DNA of 6,958 nucleotides, taken from CAYVBN01 sp964538565 (lineage in GTDB: Bacteria > Pseudomonadota > Alphaproteobacteria > Rhizobiales > Xanthobacteraceae). The translations under genes were made by a program, and so were the position numbers. Below, one piece after another: positions 1 to 6,700 of this stretch; positions within the stretch are counted from its first letter, which is position 1, and each line of letters starts with the position of its first letter. The notes under the pieces are model-generated. The model had not been told where the DNA came from and made no database searches. It saw only the letters and a list, made by a program, of their open reading frames with translations. The stretch covers positions 1 through 6,958 of the forward strand of contig CAZIGW010000283.1 in the NCBI GenBank assembly GCA_964538565.1. Reading direction: 5' to 3'.

Positions 1-1036
1 GATGTCGAAACTGCCCGCCGAATCCGTCGACCTCGTCTTCGCCGACCCGCCGTACAATCTGCAGCTTCAAGGCGACCTCAAGCGTCCCGACGATTCGCGC
101 GTCGATGCCGTCGACGATGCATGGGACAAGTTCGCGAGCTTTTCCGACTACGACGATTTCACCCGCGCCTGGCTGCTCGCCTGCCGCCGCGTGATGAAGC
201 CGTCCGCGACGCTGTGGGTGATCGGCTCCTACCACAATATCTTCCGCGTCGGCACGCTGCTGCAGGATCTCGGCTTCTGGATTCTCAACGACGTGATCTG
301 GCGCAAGTCGAACCCGATGCCGAATTTTCGCGGCCGCCGCTTCACCAACGCGCACGAGACCCTGATCTGGGCCGCACGCGAGGCGGACGCCAAGGGCTAC
401 ACCTTCAACTACGAGGCGCTGAAGGCGGGCAACGACGATGTGCAGGTGCGTTCCGACTGGACGCTGCCATTGTGCACCGGCGAGGAACGCCTCAAGGGCC
501 GGGACGGCAAGAAGCTGCATCCGACGCAAAAGCCCGAGGCGCTGCTCGCGCGCGTCATTCTCTCTTCCTCGCGCCCGGACGATCTCGTGCTCGATCCCTT
601 CTGCGGCACGGGCACGACCGGCGCCGTGGCGCGCCGTCTCGGCCGGCGGTTCATCGGCGTCGAGCGCGACCGCGTGTACGCTGAGGCGGCGGAGAAGCGC
701 ATCGCGCAGGTCGAACCGCTCGCAGAAGCGACGCTCGCGCCGTTCATGACGGCGCGCGAGGCGCCGCGCGTACCATTCTCGGCTCTACTCGAGCGCGGCC
801 TGATCTCGCCCGGCGCCAGGCTGGTCGACGCCAAGCGCCGCCACAAGGCGCTGGTACGCGCCGACGGCGCGATCGCGCTCGGCGAAACGGTCGGCTCGAT
901 CCATCGCATCGGCGCGCTGGCGCAGGGGCTCGAAGCCTGCAACGGCTGGACCTTCTGGCACCTGGAGACGCGCGGCGGCCTGGTGTCGATCGACGCGCTG
1001 CGGGCCGAGGTGCGCACCGAGATGAGCGGCGGCTGA
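1..1036 (+). CDS. ccrM: CcrM-type adenine-N6 DNA methyltransferase (GANTC), 5' end cut by window edge
   Basis: This cytoplasmic enzyme transfers a methyl group from S-adenosylmethionine to the adenine of GANTC. In alphaproteobacteria it is made late in the cell cycle and re-methylates hemimethylated DNA after replication. From the ATG at 2-4, 344 residues are visible. The catalytic DPPY motif is at residues 15-18. The target-recognition stretch includes IGSYHNIFRVG (74-84), WRKSNPMPNF (100-109) and HPTQKPEALL (173-182). The SAM-binding motif DPFCGTGTTG follows at 198-207. DPPY preceding the SAM motif marks the beta class. A C-terminal RAMA-type DNA-binding domain covers about 257-340, with the conserved core SIHRIGA and CNGWTFWH. 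Compared from memory with the 358-residue Caulobacter CcrM, Met1 here matches an internal Met near residue 17, so the true start lies upstream of the window and about 16 residues are missing. The gene is convergent with mutY. Confidence 0.95.
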   Translation, partial: MSKLPAESVDLVFADPPYNLQLQGDLKRPDDSRVDAVDDAWDKFASFSDYDDFTRAWLLACRRVMKPSATLWVIGSYHNIFRVGTLLQDLGFWILNDVIWRKSNPMPNFRGRRFTNAHETLIWAAREADAKGYTFNYEALKAGNDDVQVRSDWTLPLCTGEERLKGRDGKKLHPTQKPEALLARVILSSSRPDDLVLDPFCGTGTTGAVARRLGRRFIGVERDRVYAEAAEKRIAQVEPLAEATLAPFMTAREAPRVPFSALLERGLISPGARLVDAKRRHKALVRADGAIALGETVGSIHRIGALAQGLEACNGWTFWHLETRGGLVSIDALRAEVRTEMSGG

Positions 1037-1056
1037 TCCTTCGCCGAACCGCGACC

Positions 1057-1068
1057 GGTCCGCGGACC
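1057..1068. other. 12-bp perfect palindrome between convergent ccrM and mutY ends
   Basis: GGTCCGCGGACC is self-complementary and lies in the 39-bp gap between the ccrM stop (1034-1036) and the mutY stop (1076-1078). Flanking CGCG tetramers at 1050-1053 and 1070-1073 could extend the stem imperfectly. It could help end transcription from both sides, but there is no T-tract on either strand and the palindrome leaves little room for a loop. A chance palindrome in GC-rich DNA is quite possible. Confidence 0.25.
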
Positions 1069-1075
1069 CCGCGCG

Positions 1076-2260
1076 TCACACCTCGGCGTCCGACAACTTC
1101 TCGGCCGGCCACCGCGACGTGCGCGCGTCCAGCGCATGCGCCACCACCTTGCGCATCACGTTCGGCAGCGCCTCGTCGCTCAGCGCATCGAGCGCGATCC
1201 AGCGCATGCCCTCGGGCGGCGGCGTGCCCGCCGCCACATCGGCCACATAGACCACGAGCTCCAGCGGAAAATGCGTGAACACGTGAGTGACGACGCCGGG
1301 CAGTCGCCGCCACATCGCCCCACGCGCGCTGCCGCCACGCTGCCGCGATGAGGCACCCAACGCCGGCGCCGCCGCGAGTGCATCGGACTCCGCAAACTCA
1401 TGTGTCCAGTCGCTCGACGGCACTTCGGTCATGCCGCCGAGCAATCCCTTCGCGGCGCGCGTGCGCACGAGCAGTTCGGCCTCAGCGCGCACCACGACGA
1501 AGGCGGCGCCGCGGCGCAATCGTCCCTTCGCCTTGGCGGCCTTGCGCGGAAAGGTCTCGGCATCGCCACGCATGCGCGCCGCGCACCCGTCAAGACACGG
1601 ACAGAGTGCGCAGGCCGGCTTGCGCGGCGTGCAGATCGTGGCGCCGAGGTCCATCAGGGCTTGCGCAAAATCGCCGGCGCGTTCGGCCGGGGCGAGGGTC
1701 GCGGCACGGCGGCGGATCTCCTCCTTGGCGCTGGGCAATTCGCCCTCGACGGCGAACAGCCGCGCGACCACGCGCTCGACGTTGCCGTCGACCGGAACCG
1801 TCGGCGCGTCGAAGGCGATAGCCGCGATCGCCGCCGCCGTGTAGGGGCCGATGCCCGGAAGCGCGCGCAGCGCCTCTTCGCCCGGCGGGAAGCATCCGCC
1901 ATGACGCTCGACCACGGCGCGGGCGCAGGCGTGCAGATGCCGCGCGCGGGCGTAGTAGCCGAGACCCGCCCACAGCTTGAGCACGTCCTCGAGCGGCGCG
2001 GCCGCCAGCGCCGCGACATCCGGCCAGCGCGCGAGGAAGCGGGCGTAGTACGGGGCGACCGCCCGCGCCGTCGTCTGCTGCAGCATGATCTCCGAGAGCC
2101 AGACGCGATAGGGATCCGGCCGTTCGCCCGCGGCCGCCCGCCACGGCAGGTCGCGGCGGTGGCGGTCGTACCAGGCAAGCACGTCGCCGGCGCGCAATCC
2201 GCGTTGTCCCGCCGCGCGCGCGAGGCGCTTCCGCCGCTCGGTGCCCACTGCTACGCTCAT
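1076..2260 (-). CDS. mutY: A/G-specific adenine glycosylase MutY
   Basis: This base-excision repair enzyme removes adenine mispaired with 8-oxoguanine, working with MutM and MutT against oxidative G:C to T:A changes. The 394-residue product has a normal family length. The N-terminal helical domain has WYDRHRRDLPWR (30-41) and LSEIMLQQT (55-63) with the catalytic-site Glu57. The helix-hairpin-helix LPGIGPYTAAAI is at 134-145, and VDGNVERV holds the expected catalytic Asp158. The 4Fe-4S ligands Cys210, Cys217, Cys220 and Cys226 show the C-x6-C-x2-C-x5-C spacing. A NUDIX-like C-terminal domain (about 250-390) contains FTH at 328-330, matching the 8-oxoG-sensing FSH loop of E. coli MutY. The ATG at 2260 is chosen because the frame upstream (open to 3115) is only antisense of dciA and dsbA and does not look like MutY. 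No clear ribosome binding site precedes it, so a start slightly inside remains possible. Confidence 0.95.
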   Translation of the reverse strand: MSVAVGTERRKRLARAAGQRGLRAGDVLAWYDRHRRDLPWRAAAGERPDPYRVWLSEIMLQQTTARAVAPYYARFLARWPDVAALAAAPLEDVLKLWAGLGYYARARHLHACARAVVERHGGCFPPGEEALRALPGIGPYTAAAIAAIAFDAPTVPVDGNVERVVARLFAVEGELPSAKEEIRRRAATLAPAERAGDFAQALMDLGATICTPRKPACALCPCLDGCAARMRGDAETFPRKAAKAKGRLRRGAAFVVVRAEAELLVRTRAAKGLLGGMTEVPSSDWTHEFAESDALAAAPALGASSRQRGGSARGAMWRRLPGVVTHVFTHFPLELVVYVADVAAGTPPPEGMRWIALDALSDEALPNVMRKVVAHALDARTSRWPAEKLSDAEV

Positions 2261-2269
2261 GCCCGATCG

Positions 2270-2767
2270 ATGACAGAGCGCGGTGCCGTGAACAAGCCTG
2301 GACGATTGCCGGGTCGCCCGCTGGCCGACCTCGTCGGACGATGCCTCGGGGACGTGTTCGCCCGCCAGGGCTTCGCTTCGCGCGACGTCGTCACCCATTG
2401 GGCGGACATCGTCGGGGCCGAAATCGCCGCCCATTGCGAGCCGTTGCGGATTCAGTGGCCGCGCAACCGCGACGCCGCCGACGCCATGCCGGCGACCCTC
2501 GTGCTCCGCGTGGAAGGCCCGGCGGCGATCGAAGTGCAGCATCTCTCGGGCATCATCCTCGACCGGGTCAATCGCTTCTTCGGGTGGCAGGCGATCGGCC
2601 GGTTGGCGCTGCGTCAGGCTCCGCTCGCCCGGCGGCCCCGGCGGCGCGTCATGCCGCCGCCCGATGCGGAAGCGGCCCGCCGCGTCGCCGCCACGCTCAC
2701 CGGCATCAGCGACGAGGCGCTGCGCGAGGCGCTCGGGCGCCTGGGCGCGGCGATCAAACGAACGTGA
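2270..2767 (+). CDS. dciA: DciA family (DUF721) putative DnaB helicase loader
   Basis: The 165-residue product resembles the DUF721 family, now called DciA, which replaces DnaC as the loader or operator of the replicative helicase DnaB in most bacteria. Family-like stretches are LADLVGRCLGDVFARQGF (18-35), DVVTHWADIVGAEIAAHC (39-56) and EPLRIQWPR (57-65). The beta-strand segment ATLVLRVEGPAAIEVQ (75-90) is followed by HLSGIILDRVNRFFGWQAI (91-109), as expected of the KH-like fold. A basic, proline-rich linker (RRPRRRVMPPP, 121-131) leads to a short C-terminal helix. The ATG at 2270 gives a normal length; GTG at 2288 (VNKPGR) is an alternative. The same frame is open back to 1400, but that part is antisense to mutY. 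Neither start has a convincing ribosome binding site. Family assignment is by recognition and the loader role follows from the family. Confidence 0.85.
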   Translation: MTERGAVNKPGRLPGRPLADLVGRCLGDVFARQGFASRDVVTHWADIVGAEIAAHCEPLRIQWPRNRDAADAMPATLVLRVEGPAAIEVQHLSGIILDRVNRFFGWQAIGRLALRQAPLARRPRRRVMPPPDAEAARRVAATLTGISDEALREALGRLGAAIKRT

Positions 2768-2794
2768 CCCCGCAGGCGTCCGGGGCAGGCGGCA

Positions 2795-2823
2795 TTGCCA
2801 CATTGACGCTTTACGGCTAGCAC
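2795..2823 (+). promoter_or_regulatory. Possible sigma70-like promoter upstream of dsbA
   Basis: In the 100-bp gap between dciA and dsbA, TTGCCA (2795-2800) and TAGCAC (2818-2823) are separated by 17 bp. The -35 element matches consensus at 5 of 6 positions, but the -10 at only 3 of 6. The gap is long enough for dsbA to have its own promoter, while co-transcription with dciA is equally possible. This is a weak visual match. Confidence 0.22.
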
Positions 2824-2856
2824 CAAGCCCGAACATCGTTTCGCGTACCAACTCTC

Positions 2857-2860
2857 GGGG
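2857..2860 (+). promoter_or_regulatory. Ribosome binding site supporting the GTG start of dsbA
   Basis: GGGG at 2857-2860 lies 7 nt before the GTG at 2868-2870. No in-frame ATG is available near the expected N-terminus, so this purine run and the Tat signal right behind it decide the GTG start. The match to the anti-Shine-Dalgarno sequence is only partial. Confidence 0.45.
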
Positions 2861-2867
2861 TGCCGCT

Positions 2868-3530
2868 GTGACTTTGACCCGTCGCGATTTTGCCATCGGC
2901 GTTTCCGCATTCGCGCTCGGCGGCGCCATCCTGGCCGGACTTGCCGGCGTACCCGGCTTCGGAAGCGCGGCCCGGGCCGACAGCGTCAGCGTCAGCGACC
3001 TGATGCAGCCGGGGCCGCTCGGCGACCAGATCCTGGGCCCGGAAAACGCGCCGGTCACCATCATCGAATACGCCTCGATGACCTGCCCGCACTGCGCGCA
3101 TTTCAGCGAGAACACCTTCCCGGAACTGAAGAAACGCTACATTGATACCGGCAAGGTCCGGTTCATCTTCCGCGAATTCCCGTTCGATCCGCTCGCCGCC
3201 GGCGCCTTCATGCTGGCGCGCTGCGCCGGGAACGACAAATACTTCCCGATGATCGAGACCCTGTTCCAGAAACAGTCCACCTGGGCGGTGCAGAAGCCGA
3301 TCGAGCCGCTCAAGGCGATTGCCAAGCAGGCCGGATTCACCGACCAGAGCTTCGAGGCGTGCCTGGCGAATCAGAAGGTGCTGGACGGGATCGAATGGGT
3401 CCGGAATCGGGCCGCCGACAAGTTCAAGGTCAACTCGACGCCGACCTTCTTCATCAACGGCGAGCGCTATACGGGTGACATGTCGATCGACGAATTGGCC
3501 AAGCTGATCGAGCCCTATCTCAAGAGCTGA
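2868..3530 (+). CDS. Tat-exported DsbA-family thiol:disulfide oxidoreductase
   Basis: This is a periplasmic thioredoxin-fold protein expected to form or reshuffle disulfide bonds in exported proteins. The 220-residue product starts at GTG. Residues 4-10 (TRRDFAI) form a twin-arginine motif, followed by a hydrophobic stretch (9-28) and an AxA cleavage site at ARA-D (35-38), which predicts folded export by the Tat system. The active site is C73-P-H-C76, identical to the E. coli DsbA dipeptide. The cis-proline loop is STPTFFING, with Thr191-Pro192. The helical insert lies between about 105 and 175. Two further cysteines, Cys119 and Cys165, could form a second, structural disulfide of the kind reported in some alphaproteobacterial DsbA proteins. 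It follows dciA by 100 bp, and a strong hairpin begins 9 nt after its stop. It might instead favour isomerase or reductase activity, so no exact symbol is given. Confidence 0.92.
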   Translation: MTLTRRDFAIGVSAFALGGAILAGLAGVPGFGSAARADSVSVSDLMQPGPLGDQILGPENAPVTIIEYASMTCPHCAHFSENTFPELKKRYIDTGKVRFIFREFPFDPLAAGAFMLARCAGNDKYFPMIETLFQKQSTWAVQKPIEPLKAIAKQAGFTDQSFEACLANQKVLDGIEWVRNRAADKFKVNSTPTFFINGERYTGDMSIDELAKLIEPYLKS

Positions 3531-3539
3531 CAAGGGTTT

Positions 3540-3563
3540 TTCGCCCGGCCGGAACCGGGCGAA
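3540..3563 (+). terminator. Hairpin just after dsbA, probable transcription terminator
   Basis: TTCGCCCGG (3540-3548) pairs perfectly with CCGGGCGAA (3555-3563), a 9-bp GC-rich stem with a 6-nt loop, CCGGAA. It starts 9 nt after the dsbA stop codon. The T-run (3537-3541) is on the 5' side of the stem and no T-tract follows on the + strand, so it is not a textbook intrinsic terminator. It could act without a U-tract, or protect the 3' end of the dsbA transcript. Confidence 0.5.
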
Positions 3564-3599
3564 GGCCGCCCGCCCGGCGTGGAGATGGGGCCGGCGGCC
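3564..3599. repeat. Second inverted repeat after dsbA
   Basis: GGCCGCC (3564-3570) and GGCGGCC (3593-3599) can form a 7-bp stem around a 22-nt loop, starting directly where the first hairpin ends. Together they could make a double hairpin separating dsbA from smc. In DNA this GC-rich a 7-bp inverted repeat may arise by chance. Confidence 0.3.
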
Positions 3600-3648
3600 G
3601 CAACGCCTGGGTAAAACCGCGCGAAAGAGTTGCCGACGCACGGCTCCC

Positions 3649-3653
3649 GATTC
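3649..3653. promoter_or_regulatory. GANTC (CcrM) methylation site upstream of smc
   Basis: GATTC at 3649-3653 is the only GANTC I find in a non-coding gap of this window, 147 nt before the smc start codon. It matches the target of the CcrM encoded at the left end. GANTC methylation state controls some cell-cycle promoters in alphaproteobacteria; any such role here is inference, since no firm promoter is visible around it. Confidence 0.3.
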
Positions 3654-3665
3654 ATTGTCGCGCCG

Positions 3666-3797
3666 ATGCGGCATTCCTCCACCCACAGCCTGGGCGCGAG
3701 CTCATTGGGCTTTGCCGCCGGCATGGCGGCGGGCATGACCCGCCGGCCCGCCGAACACCCGGGACTGCCGCCACGGACGCGGCCAGGAGACATTTGA
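3666..3797 (+). CDS. Doubtful small ORF (43 aa) directly before smc
   Basis: An ATG at 3666 opens a 43-residue frame whose TGA (3795-3797) ends 2 nt before the smc ATG and which spans the smc ribosome binding site. The peptide begins MRHSSTHSLGASSLGF and includes MAAGMAAGM-like alanine/glycine residues (about 17-24), then an arginine/proline-rich tail. There is no ribosome binding site before it. About 34 of 43 codons end in G or C, which seems a little lower than in the neighbouring genes and may just reflect background composition. I recognise no family. It could be a coupled leader peptide, but chance is more likely. Confidence 0.15.
   Translation: MRHSSTHSLGASSLGFAAGMAAGMTRRPAEHPGLPPRTRPGDI
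3785..3790 (+). promoter_or_regulatory. Ribosome binding site of smc
   Basis: AGGAGA at 3785-3790, 9 nt before the ATG at 3800, is the best Shine-Dalgarno match in the window. It fixes the smc start, which also fits the conserved SMC N-terminus MKLTRLRLIGFKSF. Confidence 0.75.
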
Positions 3798-3799
3798 CG

Positions 3800-6700
3800 A
3801 TGAAGCTCACGCGCTTGCGCCTCATCGGGTTCAAGTCCTTCGTCGAGCCGACCGATTTCCTGATCGAGCCGGGTCTCACCGGCGTGGTCGGCCCGAACGG
3901 CTGCGGCAAGTCGAACCTGGTCGAAGCGCTGCGCTGGGTGATGGGCGAGGCGTCGCACAAGGCGATGCGCGCCGCCGACATGGACGACGTCATCTTCTCG
4001 GGCAACAACAACCGCCCGGCGCGCAACACGGCCGAGGTCGCCATGATGATCGACAACTCCGATCGCACGGCGCCGGCCCAGTTCAACGGCGAGGAGACGC
4101 TCGACGTCTCGCGGCGCATCGAGCGCGAGCAGGGCTCGACCTACCGCATCAACGGCCGCGAGGTGCGCGCGCGCGACGTGCAGATTCTCTTTGCCGACGC
4201 ATCGACCGGCGCGCGCTCGCCGGCGCTCGTGCATCAGGGCCGCATCGGGGAGATCATTCAGGCGAAGCCCGAGCAGCGCCGCCGCGTGCTCGAGGAGGCG
4301 GCCGGCAATTACGGCCTGCACGCGCGCCGCCACGATGCGGAGCTGCGCCTGCGCGCCGCCGAGCAGAACCTCTCCCGCCTCGAGGATGTCATCGGTCAGC
4401 TGGCCGGCCAGATCGACAGCCTGAAACGCCAGGCGCGCCAGGCGGTGCGCTATCGCGCGGTGTCGGCCGAGGTGCGCAAGGCCGAAGCGACCCTCTTCCA
4501 CCTGCGCTGGGTCAACGCCAGGAGCGAAGTGGCGGAAGCGGAGCATGCGCGCGACGTCAGCATTCGTACCGTCGCGGAACGCACCGGCGAACAGGCGGAG
4601 GCGGCCAAGCGCCAGGCGCTGGCGTCGGCCGCGATGCCGGCGCTGCGCGAGGCGGAAGCGAAGGCGGCCGCGGCGCTGCAGCGCCTCGTGATCGCGCGCG
4701 AGACCCTCGATCGCGAGGAGGCGCGCGCGCGCGAACGGATGGCCGAACTCGACCGCCGGCTGCTGCAGCTCGGCGAGGACCTGGACCGCGAAAGGAAGCT
4801 GGCGAGCGACGCGGACGCCGCGCTGGCGCGGCTCGCCTCCGAGCGCGAGCAGCTCGAACGCGAAACCATGAGCGGCGCGGAACGCCGCGCGGCCATTGAC
4901 GCGCGGGTGGCGGCGGCCGACGCGCAGCTTGCCGAGAGCGAAAAGGCCTTTGCCGAGCTCACCGCCGCGCTGGCGGACCTGACGGCGCGGCGTGGTCAGC
5001 TCGAAAGCGCGATGCGGTCGCACGATGACCGTCTGGCGCGCATCGAAAAGGAGATCGCCGACGTCGAGGCGGAAATGCAGGCGGTCGAGGCCGAGGCCGG
5101 CACCGACGTCGATCTGGCAGCCCTCGCCTCCGCGGTCACCGACGCCCAGGCCGCCATCGCCGAGGCGGAAGCCGTCGCGTTGCGCGCGGAGGCGGCGCAT
5201 TCGGCGGCCCGCCAGTCGCTCGACGTGGCGCGCCAGCCGCTGGCCGAGGCCGAGCGCCGGGCCCAGCGGCTCGAGACCGAGGCGAAGACGCTCGCCAAGC
5301 TGTTGCACGTCGATGCCAAGAATCTGTGGCCGCCGGTCATCGACCTGGTCACGGTCGAGAAGGGCTACGAGACGGCGCTCGGCGCCGCGCTCGGCGATGA
5401 CCTCGATGCCCCCGTCGAGCCGAACGCGCCGATGCACTGGGCCGGCACCGAGCCCGATCCGGCCGATCCGCGCTTGCCCGACGGGATCGAAGCGCTGGCG
5501 CGCCACGTGGTCGCCCCGCGCGAGCTGGCTCGCCGCCTGGCGCAGATTGGGGTGGTGGCGCGCGCCGATGGGCCCAGTCTCGCGAAACTGCTGAAACCCG
5601 GCCAGCGCCTGGTCTCGCGCGAAGGCGACCTGTGGCGCTGGGACGGGTTCGCGGTCGCCGCCCATGCGCCGACGGGCGCGGCGCGCCGGCTCGCCGAGCG
5701 CAACCGCCTCGCCGACATCGAGGCGGAGCTGCGCGCCGCGCGCGCCGAAGTCGACGTGCGCAAGCAGGCCGTCGTCGCGGCCCAGAGCGAGGTCGAGGCG
5801 GCTGCCGAGGCCGAATCCGCCGCCCGCACGCGCTGGCGCGAGCTTCAGCGCGAAGCCGACGCCGCGCGCGATCGTCACGCCAGCGCCGAGCGCGAGGTCG
5901 CCCGCCTTGCCGCCCGCCGCTCCGCCGTGACGGAAGCGAGGACCCGGCTCGGAACGAGCCGCAGCGAAGCCGAGGCGGCGCGCGACGAGGCCGCCGCGGC
6001 GCTTGCGGCGCTCCCCTCCTCCGACAGGCTCGACGGCGAACTCGCAGCCGTGCGCGGCAAGGTCACCGCCGATCGCGCCGGCCTTGCCGAGGTGCGCGCC
6101 GAGGCGCAGGCGCTCGCGCGCGAAATCGAACTGGCCGAACGCCGGCTTGCCGCCATCGCGGCCGACGCGGCGGCCTGGAAGCAGCGGCAGGAGGGTGCCG
6201 CGGTCCAGATCGCGACGATCGAGACGCGCCTCGGCGAAACCACGGCCGAGCGCCAGGACCTCGAACAGGCCCCGCAGGCGTTCGCCGACCGGCGTCGCGG
6301 CCTGATCAGCGAAATCGAAGCCGCCGAGGCCGCCCGGCGTGCCGCCGCCGACGAGCTCCAGGCAAGCGAGAACGCGCTCGCCGATGCGGATCGCGCCGCC
6401 CGCGCCGCGCTCGAGGCGATGGGGGCCGCGCGCGAGGAAGCGGCCCGCGCCGAAGAGCGCCACGAAGGCGCCAAGCGGCGTCTGGCCGATATCGCCCACG
6501 AGATCCACGAGATGCTCGAGGTCGAGCCCGGCGCGGTGGCCGCGCTCGCCGGCATCGAGCCCGGCGCGGCGTTGCCGGAGGTCGCGGAGCTCGAAGCCAA
6601 CCTCGACAAGCTGCGTCGCGACCGCGAGCGGCTGGGCGCGGTCAACCTGCGCGCCGACGAGGAGCTGCAGGAAGTCGAGACGCAGCACACGACGCTCGTG

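Noticed and set aside
409..1137. A 242-codon - strand frame opposite ccrM
   Set aside because: It is a shadow of ccrM, rich in Ser and Arg, with no motif and crossing the end of mutY.
1400..2269. N-terminal extension of the dciA frame by 290 codons
   Set aside because: It lies antisense to mutY, is arginine-rich without domain features, and the DUF721 homology begins only after 2270.
2664..2867. N-terminal extension of the dsbA frame by 68 codons to an ATG at 2664
   Set aside because: It overlaps the 3' end of dciA in another frame and would bury the Tat signal, which must be at the N-terminus. GTG at 2868 has a fitting ribosome binding site.
2981..2998. Short tandem repeat AGCGTC-AGCGTC-AGCGAC
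   Set aside because: It encodes SVSVSD just after the signal cleavage site of the DsbA-like protein. Three 6-bp units are too few to count as a functional repeat.
2261..3115. N-terminal extension of mutY by 285 codons in the same - frame
   Set aside because: The extension is antisense to dciA and the start of dsbA, shows no domain, and MutY at 394 residues from 2260 already has full family length.
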